A DNA stretch of 38,002 bases from Bacteroidaceae bacterium (GTDB taxonomy: Bacteria > Bacteroidota > Bacteroidia > Bacteroidales > Bacteroidaceae), in contig CAAFRW010000153.1 of assembly GCA_900765575.1 (NCBI GenBank), forward strand, positions 1-38,002, in the 5' to 3' direction. Made by a program: the position numbers and the translations under genes. Below, one piece after another: positions 24,865 to 33,404 of this stretch. Position 1 is the first letter of the stretch, and each line of letters starts with the position of its first letter. Below the pieces are notes generated by a model that had not been told where the DNA came from, did not search any database, and worked only from the letters and a program-made list of their open reading frames with translations.

Positions 24865-26255
24865 AAAGTGCCTTGTTTCAGTTTCTCTACATAAGCGTCG
24901 ATTCGTTGCAATTCTTTTGGTATATCGATACTTTGCGGGCAGTGGGGCGAACATTGGTTGCAGCCGATGCAATGGCTGGCTTGCCTTAGTTTCGGCACAC
25001 TACGGTCGTAACCCACCAGGAATGCCTGCCGCGCTTCGCGGTAATTCTTCGATTGTGTACTTTCCGAGATATTTCCCTCGTTTACACACTTATTATAATG
25101 CACCAGAATGGCGGGGATATCTATTCCATACGGGCATGGCATGCAATATTGGCATTCGTTGCAAGGAATGGTCGGATATTGTATCATTAAGTTGGCCGTT
25201 TCTGCCAGAAAATCCAATTCGTCTTCGCTCAGAGGCTTTAAGGGCGAATAGGTTTTCAGGTTGTCCTCCAGATGTTCCATATAAGTCATTCCGCTGAGTA
25301 CCGTCAGCACGTTTTTGGGAGAGCCTGCAAAGCGGAAAGCCCAGGAAGCCACACTGTTTTCGGGGTCGCGCTGTTTAAGGCGTTCTACAATGTGTTGAGG
25401 CACTTTCGACAGACGTCCGCCAAGTAACGGTTCCATCACCACCGCCGGAATGTTTCGTTTTTCCAGTTCTTGGTACAGGTATTCGGCATTTACATTCTTG
25501 GGCAATGAAGCATGCCGCCAATCGATGTAGTTCAACTGTATTTGTACAAAATCCCAATGTACCTTATCGTGCATAGCCAGCACCTGGTCGAATGAATCTA
25601 TTGTTCCGTGGAAAGAGAATCCTAAGTGGCGGATGCGCCCGGCTTCACGCTCTTTGAGCAGGAAATCGATGATGCCGTTGTTCACATACCGGTCGTTGAA
25701 CATCTTTATTCCGCCGTTACCTACGGAGTGCAACAGGTAATAGTCGATGTAATCGGTCTGCAAGTCTTTAAACGACTGCTCGTACATGGCGATAGAGTTT
25801 TCGCGTGTATAGTTGCTGAAGTTCGAGAGCTTGGTGGCAATGTAATATTGGTCTCTCGGATGCCGTTTCAGGGCGATACCTGTTGATTTCTCCGACCATC
25901 CCTGTACGTATACCGGGGAGGTGTCGAAATAGTTTACGCCGTGTGCGAGGGCATGGTCAATCAGTTCGTTTACAGCTTCCTGGTCAATCATGTTGCCCTT
26001 TCCGCTTTTCGCGGGGATGGTGGGCCAGCGCATGCAGCCATATCCGAGAAGGGATACTTTATCGTTGCCTAATTGGGGGAAAGTACGGTAAGACATGCTC
26101 TCTGCATCGTTCTCGCCGGAACCGTCGGCCAAACCGTTTGCTCCGTTACGGCATGCAGCCAGTCCGGTGGCGGTTACTCCTGCAATTCCTATAATTTTCA
26201 GGAAATCGCGTCGGTTTATATTGTTGTTTTTCTTTTCCATGTTTTTTTCTTTCAA
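24861..26255 (-). CDS. Tat-exported aldo/keto reductase lipoprotein with 4Fe-4S clusters
   Basis: 464 residues. The N-terminus carries a twin-arginine motif NRRDFLKIIG (Arg15-Arg16) followed by a hydrophobic stretch and lipobox LAAC (Cys35), so it is probably a Tat-dependent lipoprotein. Residues about 55-330 are an aldo/keto reductase barrel with YFDTSPVYVQG (Asp, Tyr), ATKL (Lys) and YYLLHSVGNGG (His). The C-terminus has ferredoxin-type cysteines: CNECQYCMPCPYG (about 370) and CIGCNQCSPHCPQ (about 430), fitting two 4Fe-4S clusters. A second ATG five codons later is also possible. Encoded between the polyferredoxin and DUF1893 genes. Electrons may come from the polyferredoxin; substrate unknown. 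Confidence 0.92.
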   Translation of the reverse strand: MKEKNMEKKNNNINRRDFLKIIGIAGVTATGLAACRNGANGLADGSGENDAESMSYRTFPQLGNDKVSLLGYGCMRWPTIPAKSGKGNMIDQEAVNELIDHALAHGVNYFDTSPVYVQGWSEKSTGIALKRHPRDQYYIATKLSNFSNYTRENSIAMYEQSFKDLQTDYIDYYLLHSVGNGGIKMFNDRYVNNGIIDFLLKEREAGRIRHLGFSFHGTIDSFDQVLAMHDKVHWDFVQIQLNYIDWRHASLPKNVNAEYLYQELEKRNIPAVVMEPLLGGRLSKVPQHIVERLKQRDPENSVASWAFRFAGSPKNVLTVLSGMTYMEHLEDNLKTYSPLKPLSEDELDFLAETANLMIQYPTIPCNECQYCMPCPYGIDIPAILVHYNKCVNEGNISESTQSKNYREARQAFLVGYDRSVPKLRQASHCIGCNQCSPHCPQSIDIPKELQRIDAYVEKLKQGTL

Positions 26256-26337
26256 CAGTGATTAAAAATGCGTTCCCGTCTTTGTTCCCTATTCATGTAG
26301 AAAACCTTTTTTCGGGCGCATGTTGTTTTCTCGTTGT

Positions 26338-28146
26338 TTATATGGTTCTGTGCCGTTCGTGTCCTTCTACATAAATGGCACTGAAAGGACGTGCCGGACA
26401 AAGGTTCTCACAGGCTCCGCAACCGATGCACCGTTCGGTGTCGACGGCTGGGATTTTAGGAGAATCGGATACGTTCGGGTCCGAAAGTACCATGGTGATG
26501 GCGCCTGTAGGACAATGCCGCGCACAGTTACCGCAATCCACTCCATCGGTCAGCGGCACACAGTTTGCTTTTGTCCAAATTGCATGGCCTATCTGAATAG
26601 ACGATTTATCGGCTACGGTAATGGGATGTATAGCTCCAGCCGGACAAACATCGGCGCATTTTGTACATTCCGGTCGGCAATAGCCCCGTTCGTATGACAT
26701 TTCCGGCTGCATGAATTTCATAAAGTCTGTAGACGGACGCAATACCTGGTTCGGGCATACCGATACGCAGAGTTGGCAAGCCGTACAATGCTGGGCAAAA
26801 TGGCGTGCGCCCAAAGCTCCCGGCGGGGTGATAGGCGTGCTTCGGTTAGGTATTTGTTTGTTTTCGATAACGGCCAGTCCACCGTCCACCTTTTTCTCTT
26901 GCGCTTGCAACAGGGATGCTCCGGCTACAAGGGCTGTGGTGGTGAGGAAACTTCTCCGGCTGCTGTCAATCTGCTCGGTCGGTGTTTGTGCCGATGTGGC
27001 GGCACCATGGGTTGCAACCTCTGAGGTTTCTTCCATTGTATCGGATGCTTTTGCATCCGTTAGAGAGCTTTTAGCCGCCGTATTGGAGGTTTGCACGGCT
27101 ACTTTGTATGTTTGTGCTGTAGCGGTTGCGCTCTTTGTCGTAGTTTTGGAGGCCTTTTCGGCAGGTTGAGGACTTTTAGCCGAAACGTTGACGGTTTCTG
27201 CTGTCGCAGTAGCGGTACTCTTTGCTGCCACTCTTTTTGTATTTCCGGACGTTTCTGTAGCTTGAATCTCTGAATTTCCAAGTGGCGAAGCTGCCTCTGT
27301 AGCGAGGGCTACAACTGGCTTTCTTACGGTGTGTTGCCGGGTATAGCTGATGGCGTTCTGTTTACATTTGCCGATACAATCCATGCAGGCGACACAACGG
27401 CTGTAATCAATTTCGTGTGCCTTAGAATTGATACACGAAGCTTTACAGTTACGGGCACATAAGCCGCATCCGTTACATTTCTCTGTGTCGATAACCGGTT
27501 TGAGGAGGGAATACTTAGAGAGTGTACCTAAAATGGTACCTACCGGACAAAGGGTGTTGCAGTAGGTGCGTCCTCCGCGCCAAGCCAGCACGAATATCAC
27601 CACTAACGTACCGATAGCGATAAGAAATGTGGGAAGACTTTTCAGCCATACCTCTGTTTCATAAAAAGCGTAGCTGTCCATCCGTTCGGCAAAGTGAGCC
27701 AACACATTGTTTCCCCATTGCCACACCGGGGCAAACAGGTTGGAAGCGATGCGTCCGTATGCGCTGTAAGGCGCAAACAGTGCTACCAAAGGACTAAGTC
27801 CGGCAATAAAGGCAATAACGAGTATTCCCAGCATGCCATAACGCAGCCACGTGAGAGCCGGCGAGTAGCGAAAACGATTCTTTTTCCGTTTCCCGGCTAT
27901 CCACGAAATGATATCCTGAAACACTCCCAACGGGCAGATGACCGAACAGTAAATACGTCCGAACAAGAGGGTCAGTAAAACAAGAAATACAATGATTCCG
28001 GCATTTAGAGCCAGCAATGCCGGCAAGAACTGGATTTTGGCCATCCATCCGAACCAAGCATGAAGCGTTCCCGTGAAGTCGAGAAACAGCAGCGTAATCA
28101 AGATGAAGAAGAGCAAGGCAATCGTTAGTCTGATTGTGCGTAACAT
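26338..28146 (-). CDS. NapH/NapG-like polyferredoxin with internal Tat-like signal
   Basis: 602 residues. Four helices (about 7-25, 42-63, 103-125, 170-190) with the NapH/YccM CxxxCP motifs CSVICPLG and CNTLCPVG. Two 4Fe-4S motifs follow (CNGCGLCARNCKASC; CVACMDCIGKCKQ). A long Ala/Thr/Lys/Ser-rich linker (about 282-394) leads to SSRRSFLTTTALVAGASLL (Arg397-Arg398), a twin-arginine signal-like segment. The C-terminal NapG-like domain has further cysteine sets: CTACQLCVSVCP, CRPECTKCADVCP, CGNCARHCP and CIGCGACENLCP. It looks like a fusion of a membrane quinol dehydrogenase subunit with an exported ferredoxin. It is followed after 82 bp by the Tat-exported reductase gene. Likely role: passing electrons across the membrane; partner inferred only. 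Confidence 0.9.
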   Translation of the reverse strand: MLRTIRLTIALLFFILITLLFLDFTGTLHAWFGWMAKIQFLPALLALNAGIIVFLVLLTLLFGRIYCSVICPLGVFQDIISWIAGKRKKNRFRYSPALTWLRYGMLGILVIAFIAGLSPLVALFAPYSAYGRIASNLFAPVWQWGNNVLAHFAERMDSYAFYETEVWLKSLPTFLIAIGTLVVIFVLAWRGGRTYCNTLCPVGTILGTLSKYSLLKPVIDTEKCNGCGLCARNCKASCINSKAHEIDYSRCVACMDCIGKCKQNAISYTRQHTVRKPVVALATEAASPLGNSEIQATETSGNTKRVAAKSTATATAETVNVSAKSPQPAEKASKTTTKSATATAQTYKVAVQTSNTAAKSSLTDAKASDTMEETSEVATHGAATSAQTPTEQIDSSRRSFLTTTALVAGASLLQAQEKKVDGGLAVIENKQIPNRSTPITPPGALGARHFAQHCTACQLCVSVCPNQVLRPSTDFMKFMQPEMSYERGYCRPECTKCADVCPAGAIHPITVADKSSIQIGHAIWTKANCVPLTDGVDCGNCARHCPTGAITMVLSDPNVSDSPKIPAVDTERCIGCGACENLCPARPFSAIYVEGHERHRTI

Positions 28147-28263
28147 AAATCACTCTTTTTTTAAGTTAGTTTTTATTTTAGTTTAGTCATAAATGGACTT
28201 TGCTATCCGGCATGAAGTGACTTTCTCTCTTTTTTGCCGTGTACGTTTATTCTGTGTACAGCG

Positions 28264-28271
28264 CAAAAATA
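28264..28271 (-). promoter_or_regulatory. -7 element for the polyferredoxin operon
   Basis: Minus-strand TATTTTTG fits TAnnTTTG, about 118 bp upstream of the start codon. No -33 TTTG is seen. Confidence 0.35.
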
Positions 28272-28410
28272 AGAAGAGAATTTTAAATTCTATGTATATA
28301 AATTACAGATAGTTCCGTCCATTTATTCTTTTTTGGCATTTGGACGATTATTATTCTATGATATATCCCTTTTTGTTCTACTTTACGTCCGTTTCGCAGC
28401 GTTCTGAACG

Positions 28411-28520
28411 TTAGTAGTTGCAGTGCGCGACGTTGATAGTTACACGTTGTAACGTTGATAGCGCAACCTCACGAGTTTGATAGTGCAACGTTGTGACGTT
28501 GATAGCGCAACCTCAGCTGC
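28411..28520. repeat. 22-bp tandem repeat array, five units
   Basis: The motif TTGATAG recurs at exactly 28433, 28455, 28477 and 28499, and a degenerate TTAGTAG sits at 28411, giving a 22-bp period. Units alternate in an A-B-A-B pattern: units from 28433 and 28477 end in dyads (GTTACACGTTGTAAC; TGCAACGTTGTGA), while those from 28455 and 28499 share TAGCGCAACCTCA. Twenty-two is not a multiple of three, so it is not coding. It lies between the polyferredoxin promoter region and the HTCS gene end. Confidence 0.9.
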
Positions 28521-28634
28521 TTGTAAGAAATTTGTTAAGTAGCTGAAAACGAGTAGTGTAGAAATAGTATTCTTTCGCTGTATAAATGTTGTTTAAATAG
28601 GGTTCTTTTCTGGTAATGCCTGCCTTTCTTTTCG

Positions 28635-31600
28635 CTATACTTTTTTCTTCTCAGGCATATCGTCTTCTTGTTTCTTTTGCGCGTTAGCCTTGATATATTG
28701 GCTTGGGTTCTCTTTAAAATGCTTTTTAAATACCTCCCTAAAATATTTCACGTCGCAGAATCCCGACATATCCGAGGCTTCCACCACACTATGCCCCTGA
28801 TGCAGCAATTGCGAGGCGTACTGTAAACGGATGATGCGGATATGGTCGGAAGGAGAACGGCCGGTCAGCGCTTTTATCTTATTGAAGAAACTTGTCCGGC
28901 TCATGTTGTGCATTGCACAAAGCATATCCACGTTAAAGTCCGGGTTATGTATGTTCTTCTCGATGTTCTTCTTTACCAATGCAATGAATTCCCAATCCTG
29001 ATTGGCTAGCCCTGTGGCCGGCATTTCCTCTTCATCGACTTCCAGATTTCCGTATCTTTTGCGAAGCAAGTCTCTGTTTGCTAAGATATTGCTGATGCTT
29101 GCTTTCAAAATTCCCAGGCTGAAAGGTTTGGCAATGTAATCATCCGCTCCGGCGTTCAATCCTTCGAGCGTACTCTTTTCATCTCCCAAGGCGGTTAACA
29201 GGATGACGGGGATGTGAGACGTTTCCACATCGCTTTTTATCGCTGCACACAACTCGTCGCCCCTCATCTTGGGCATCATCACATCCGATAAGATAAGTGC
29301 CGGATTGAATTTCTTGACTATCTCCAGAGCTTCCTTGCCATTGCCGCAAGATTTTGTTTTATAATGCTCTGAGAGTGTCTCCTCCAGGTAATGGCGCAAA
29401 TCATCATTGTCTTCCACAATAAGGATATGGGGCAATTGCTTCATCTCTTCTTCTTGGGTAACAGTCGTTTTCAATTCGGAGCGAAGATTCCGGTTTGAAG
29501 CCTTCTGTGCGAAAACGTCTTCTTGGACCGGTGAAATAAAATGCGCGTTTTCGAGATGCTTGTTTCCTTTGGCAAAAGAAACTTTCATGCAAGTTCCCTC
29601 TCCTTCTACACTACTCACCGTTATTTTGCCCCGGTGCAGACGCACCAGTTTATATACCAACATCAATCCTATTCCGCTACCGCTCACTTTCAGGTTGATA
29701 ACGTTGCTTCCCCGGAAATAAGATTTAAATACTTTATTCAGTTCCTTGGCCGGAATACCTATTCCCGTATCCTTAACCTCTATGCCCCAGTAATCTTTGT
29801 TCTCGTAAGCGGCTATGTGTACGCTGCCTCCCTCGGGTGTATATTTTAAGGCGTTGGAGATGATATTCTTTAAAATAGAATCCATTTTCTCCTTATCGAA
29901 CCATACGTTCAGATAACTGAAACCTACATCGTACGTAAACTGGATGTTGCGGAGGCATGCATATTCCAAAAACGAATTGTACAGTTCGGTTACGTAGGTG
30001 TTGAGCTCATATTCCGCTACGTAAAGCTCGGAGGAGTAGGCATCCACCTTTTCAAAATTAATCAGGTTTGTGGTCAGGCGCAGAAGCGAGTCTACCCCTT
30101 TTAACGCCATATTCATGTTTTTCATGCCCTCCGTATGTACCTGTTTCTTTTCGATAAGCTCCTCCAGCGGTGCCTTAATCATGGTAAGCGGCGTACGAAT
30201 GTCGTGAGCCGTATTGATAAAGAAACGCGTCTTCTCGTCCGAAATCTTTTTTTGCCGTTTAAGCACCATGATGCGGAACAGGATAGCGAGTGCCAGGACA
30301 AATAATGCCGCATAACCTATAATAGCCTTTGTGCTGCCCCATACCGGAGGTGCTATGGAAATCAGTATCTCTCGTTCCTCGTAGACTTTGTATTTTTCTT
30401 CGTTGGATATGGAACGGATATGCAAGGTGTATTTTCCGGGAGGCAGTTTGGTAAAGCGGATTATTCCATCAGGAGAAGTACGGCTCCACTTGTCGTAAAA
30501 TCCTTCTAACTTCCATAAGAAAAGCGTATTGGATGGATAATCATAGTTGATGGAGGATACTTTCAGTGAGAATGTGTTCTGTTCATACTTTAATTTCAGC
30601 GTATGCGTTTCGTTGATGTCGGTCTCTAAAGGAGAATCTTTCTCACCGGGATAAACGGTCTGGTAAGAGATTCTAAAGTCGCTGAGAATGAAGGGTGATG
30701 GAGTCTGTGGACTAGGAAGCTGTATGTTGGCGGGAAACTCTATCGCCCCATCGTTACTTCCCAAAATAAAATGATTGTTTTGGCGTAAGATGCCTGCGCC
30801 GGCATTAAATGTGGCACTCATCAGTCCCTGCTCTTTAGTCCAGTTGTGGAATATTCTTTTTTGAGGCGAAAAGTTTACGATTCCGTTCTCCGTGCCCAAT
30901 AAAATGTTTCCGTCCGGTTTGGATACAATGGTGTAGATATTGTTAGAAATAAGCGCGCAGTTTTCCGTGTAATAATGAATCAGCGTTTGGTCCGATATGT
31001 GGTACACCAGTAAGCCCGAGCCTCCGGTTCCAATATACAGGTTGTCTCTTACCTGGCATAAAGCGCAGATTTGGGTCGACTCTACCGGCAAATCAATCAT
31101 TTTGTAGCTTCCCGATTCTTTTTCGAGCAAATAGAGTCCCATGGTAGTGCCTATCCACATGTGTTCTCTGTCCTTTTCCAGAATGGCCGTAATGGAACTC
31201 AATCCCTCATATAAACTCAATTTCCGGTTCTGAAGGTCTAAACGTTTCAGGTTGTAATATCCTCCGCTCCATACATATCCGTCCAAGTCTTTCTTAATAG
31301 CCCTGATGTATTGGTCGGGCTGTATCTTTTGTCCGTAAAAGGAAGAAGGGGAGAAATACTGAACGGATAAGTCTCTTTTGTTAATCTGGTAGAGCCCCGA
31401 GGTATGTCCTCCGGCCCAGATAACTCCCGGAGAAACCTCACACAGTGTGAGGAAAATATGGTTCTTGTCGCCCGGTTCCTCTTTGAAAGAGCTGATAAAG
31501 GAGTGCCATGTTTCGGTTTTGGAACGATACAAGCTGATACCGTTGCTGGTGCCAAACCATAAATCCCCGTCGTGGTCTTCAATAATGCTATGTACCTGGT

Positions 31601-32648
31601 CGTTTATTAACGATTGGTGGTTGCCGATGGAATGTTTTATCCACTTGTAATTGGTATAGCGGTTGTCGCGAATGGTGATTCCGCTCGGATAATTCGATAA
31701 CCAGATGCGTTGTTCTTCGTCTACGTACACATCGTTGATGTTGTTCCCGTTCATTTCATTGTAGCTGTTATAATTGGCTACAATGTAAGGCACGGCCAGA
31801 CAAGAGTCTGTGTTCACCCGGTATACTCCCTGTCCGTCCGTAGCAATCAGCACTTCTTCTTTGTTCAGTGCTGTAATGCGGGTAATCATCACATCGTTTA
31901 AGGAGATATCCATACAGATTTTCCGCGGATTCAGAAAATCGTAAATAAACACTCCTTCTCTGAAGGTGCCGATAAAGAGTTTAAGTGTAGCGGGATGAAA
32001 ATAGAGTTCGTTGATTGGCGAACGGATGCTGTCGATAGCCGGACAAGGTATCCGGCGCAATGTCTCTCCGTTTAGTTCGGCTTGAAACAACCCTTCTGTA
32101 GTTCCTATAAAGAAGTGCGTGTCATCCATTTGCTCTACAGACGTTATATCCCGCTCGTTGTGAGTGCGTAGCTGGGCAATCTTGCCCGTTTGAGTATCAT
32201 ATAAAGTGATAGAATCTTTGTAGCACAGCCAAATACGGTTGTTCCGGTCCAGAAATCCGCAGTCTATTCCCCGTAACGATTCTTTTCCCCGAAATCTAGG
32301 CAACCTGTATACCATATTGAAGCGGTCGTGTCCGGAATCATACTGAAAGATTCTTCCTTTTCTACCTACCACCCATAACACCCCTTTTTTATCAACATAA
32401 ATCCAATCTAAGTTCGTCTGCGGGTCTATATTCGTATCATTATCGGTAAGTTTGTAATGCTTTATCTCTTTTCCGTTGTAACGGTCTATTCCTTGGTGAG
32501 TTAGAAACCACATGTAACCTTTCCCATCTTTCTGGATACGATAAATTTTTTGATTACTTAATCCGTTTACGGTACTAATGTACCTATATGTTTGAGCAAA
32601 ACAGATGAAAGGAATCCAGAAAAGGATGAAATAGATTGCGTTTCTCAT
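28635..32648 (-). CDS. Hybrid two-component system regulator (HTCS)
   Basis: 1337 residues combining sensor, kinase and transcription factor. Signal peptide 1-18. Two seven-bladed Reg_prop beta-propellers (about 25-640; repeats like GYMWFLTHQGIDRYNG and GDLWFGTSNGISLY), then a Y_Y_Y domain (about 680-765) and a transmembrane helix (about 774-795). HisKA with His815 in TAHDIRTPLTM, HATPase with ISNALKYTPEGG and GSGIGLMLV, a receiver with Asp1122 in LSDVMMPKM, and an AraC-type HTH (about 1225-1325, MSRTSFFNKIKALTGRSP). Such proteins usually control an adjacent glycan-utilisation locus through a sugar bound in the periplasm, but no susC/susD pair is in this window. Ligand and target unknown. Confidence 0.96.
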   Translation of the reverse strand: MRNAIYFILFWIPFICFAQTYRYISTVNGLSNQKIYRIQKDGKGYMWFLTHQGIDRYNGKEIKHYKLTDNDTNIDPQTNLDWIYVDKKGVLWVVGRKGRIFQYDSGHDRFNMVYRLPRFRGKESLRGIDCGFLDRNNRIWLCYKDSITLYDTQTGKIAQLRTHNERDITSVEQMDDTHFFIGTTEGLFQAELNGETLRRIPCPAIDSIRSPINELYFHPATLKLFIGTFREGVFIYDFLNPRKICMDISLNDVMITRITALNKEEVLIATDGQGVYRVNTDSCLAVPYIVANYNSYNEMNGNNINDVYVDEEQRIWLSNYPSGITIRDNRYTNYKWIKHSIGNHQSLINDQVHSIIEDHDGDLWFGTSNGISLYRSKTETWHSFISSFKEEPGDKNHIFLTLCEVSPGVIWAGGHTSGLYQINKRDLSVQYFSPSSFYGQKIQPDQYIRAIKKDLDGYVWSGGYYNLKRLDLQNRKLSLYEGLSSITAILEKDREHMWIGTTMGLYLLEKESGSYKMIDLPVESTQICALCQVRDNLYIGTGGSGLLVYHISDQTLIHYYTENCALISNNIYTIVSKPDGNILLGTENGIVNFSPQKRIFHNWTKEQGLMSATFNAGAGILRQNNHFILGSNDGAIEFPANIQLPSPQTPSPFILSDFRISYQTVYPGEKDSPLETDINETHTLKLKYEQNTFSLKVSSINYDYPSNTLFLWKLEGFYDKWSRTSPDGIIRFTKLPPGKYTLHIRSISNEEKYKVYEEREILISIAPPVWGSTKAIIGYAALFVLALAILFRIMVLKRQKKISDEKTRFFINTAHDIRTPLTMIKAPLEELIEKKQVHTEGMKNMNMALKGVDSLLRLTTNLINFEKVDAYSSELYVAEYELNTYVTELYNSFLEYACLRNIQFTYDVGFSYLNVWFDKEKMDSILKNIISNALKYTPEGGSVHIAAYENKDYWGIEVKDTGIGIPAKELNKVFKSYFRGSNVINLKVSGSGIGLMLVYKLVRLHRGKITVSSVEGEGTCMKVSFAKGNKHLENAHFISPVQEDVFAQKASNRNLRSELKTTVTQEEEMKQLPHILIVEDNDDLRHYLEETLSEHYKTKSCGNGKEALEIVKKFNPALILSDVMMPKMRGDELCAAIKSDVETSHIPVILLTALGDEKSTLEGLNAGADDYIAKPFSLGILKASISNILANRDLLRKRYGNLEVDEEEMPATGLANQDWEFIALVKKNIEKNIHNPDFNVDMLCAMHNMSRTSFFNKIKALTGRSPSDHIRIIRLQYASQLLHQGHSVVEASDMSGFCDVKYFREVFKKHFKENPSQYIKANAQKKQEDDMPEKKKV

Positions 32649-32710
32649 GTCGTGTTTGGTGTTTAAAGTAGCTTCTTCCTTTGTTTCTGGAAGATATTAA
32701 AAGATGACAA

Positions 32711-32718
32711 CAAAGCTA
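32711..32718 (-). promoter_or_regulatory. -7 element of HTCS promoter
   Basis: Minus-strand TAGCTTTG fits TAnnTTTG, 63 bp before the HTCS start. A TTG lies about 17 bp upstream at 32736-32738. Confidence 0.5.
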
Positions 32719-32869
32719 AGAAATATTTTTAAAAGCAACCCTCATTTAATTGTAAAAAAGAGAGAATTGTTTCCTTTTATCTTCATTTTTGGAGGGGTGG
32801 AGGTTAAAATACATCATTTTTAATAAAACAAAAATCAAAAATCGAAGTCCCTTTCTGTTTAAAACATTA

Positions 32870-32877
32870 TACCTTTG
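32870..32877 (+). promoter_or_regulatory. -7 element of winged-helix regulator gene
   Basis: TACCTTTG fits TAnnTTTG, 27 bp before the ATG at 32904. The -33 region is T-rich (CCCTTTCTG) without an exact TTTG. Confidence 0.5.
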
Positions 32878-32903
32878 TAAGGTCGTAGCAATAGAAACCG
32901 AAA

Positions 32904-33404
32904 ATGAAGAAATACCTGAGAGTAATAATAGCTCTTTTATGTGTGGCGGCAGTCTGTCTGGTTGGTCATTATTTATATCGCCAACGGGTGGCGCAGTATG
33001 ACGTTTGCGCTCGCGAGGCTTTTACTAAAGCGTTGGAGGGTGAGCTACAGAAACGGGATATGAAGATTTACTCTGTTTATACGGGTTTTAAGCATACTGA
33101 TAAGGTGAAATGCCCGGAAAAGGTAAGTGTAACAAGTGCGCAATATGGAAAGCGATATTATCTTATGTCTCCTTATAAACATGAACATAATATAGAAACA
33201 AATCCGAGAGTACGTTCAACTCATAGTACTATATTAGAGAAGCATCCTCTCTGTGCAGATACATTGCATTGTGTTTGGGATAGTTTGTTGCATGAGAAAC
33301 ATGTCATGGCTAAAACATTGGTTCGTGTAGGAGTAACGGACTTGTCAGAAGAAGAATCAAAAGCATATTCGGGAAATACGGCACAATTTGCCCCCATCGG
33401 ATAG
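32904..33404 (+). CDS. Membrane-anchored winged-helix regulator, N-terminal (sensor) part
   Basis: 166 codons. It starts with a transmembrane/signal-anchor helix (about 5-24, LRVIIALLCVAAVCLVGHYL), followed by a periplasmic-type domain of about 140 residues with cysteines (VKCPEKVSV, HPLCADTLHCVWDS). It ends prematurely at TAG 33402 straight after a C5 run (33391-33395). Removing one C gives a smooth continuation QFAPSDSLISYYIGYR into the next frame, where the same periplasmic domain, a second helix and a DNA-binding domain follow. So this is the sensor half of one gene of about 355 codons. No known ligand-binding family is recognised. Confidence 0.75.
   Translation: MKKYLRVIIALLCVAAVCLVGHYLYRQRVAQYDVCAREAFTKALEGELQKRDMKIYSVYTGFKHTDKVKCPEKVSVTSAQYGKRYYLMSPYKHEHNIETNPRVRSTHSTILEKHPLCADTLHCVWDSLLHEKHVMAKTLVRVGVTDLSEEESKAYSGNTAQFAPIG

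Larger units (their letters stand above)
28147..28634. other. Intergenic region upstream of polyferredoxin gene
   Basis: 488 bp between two minus-strand genes, with the promoter candidate at 28264-28271 and the 22-bp array at 28411-28520. No gene seen. No clear terminator for the HTCS gene was found near 28600-28634. Confidence 0.5.

Noticed and set aside
24864..24972. 36-residue N-terminal extension of the DUF1893 protein
   Set aside because: The extension lies wholly within the end of the upstream reductase gene. The four-base overlap start at 24864 fits better and removes an atypical basic N-terminus.
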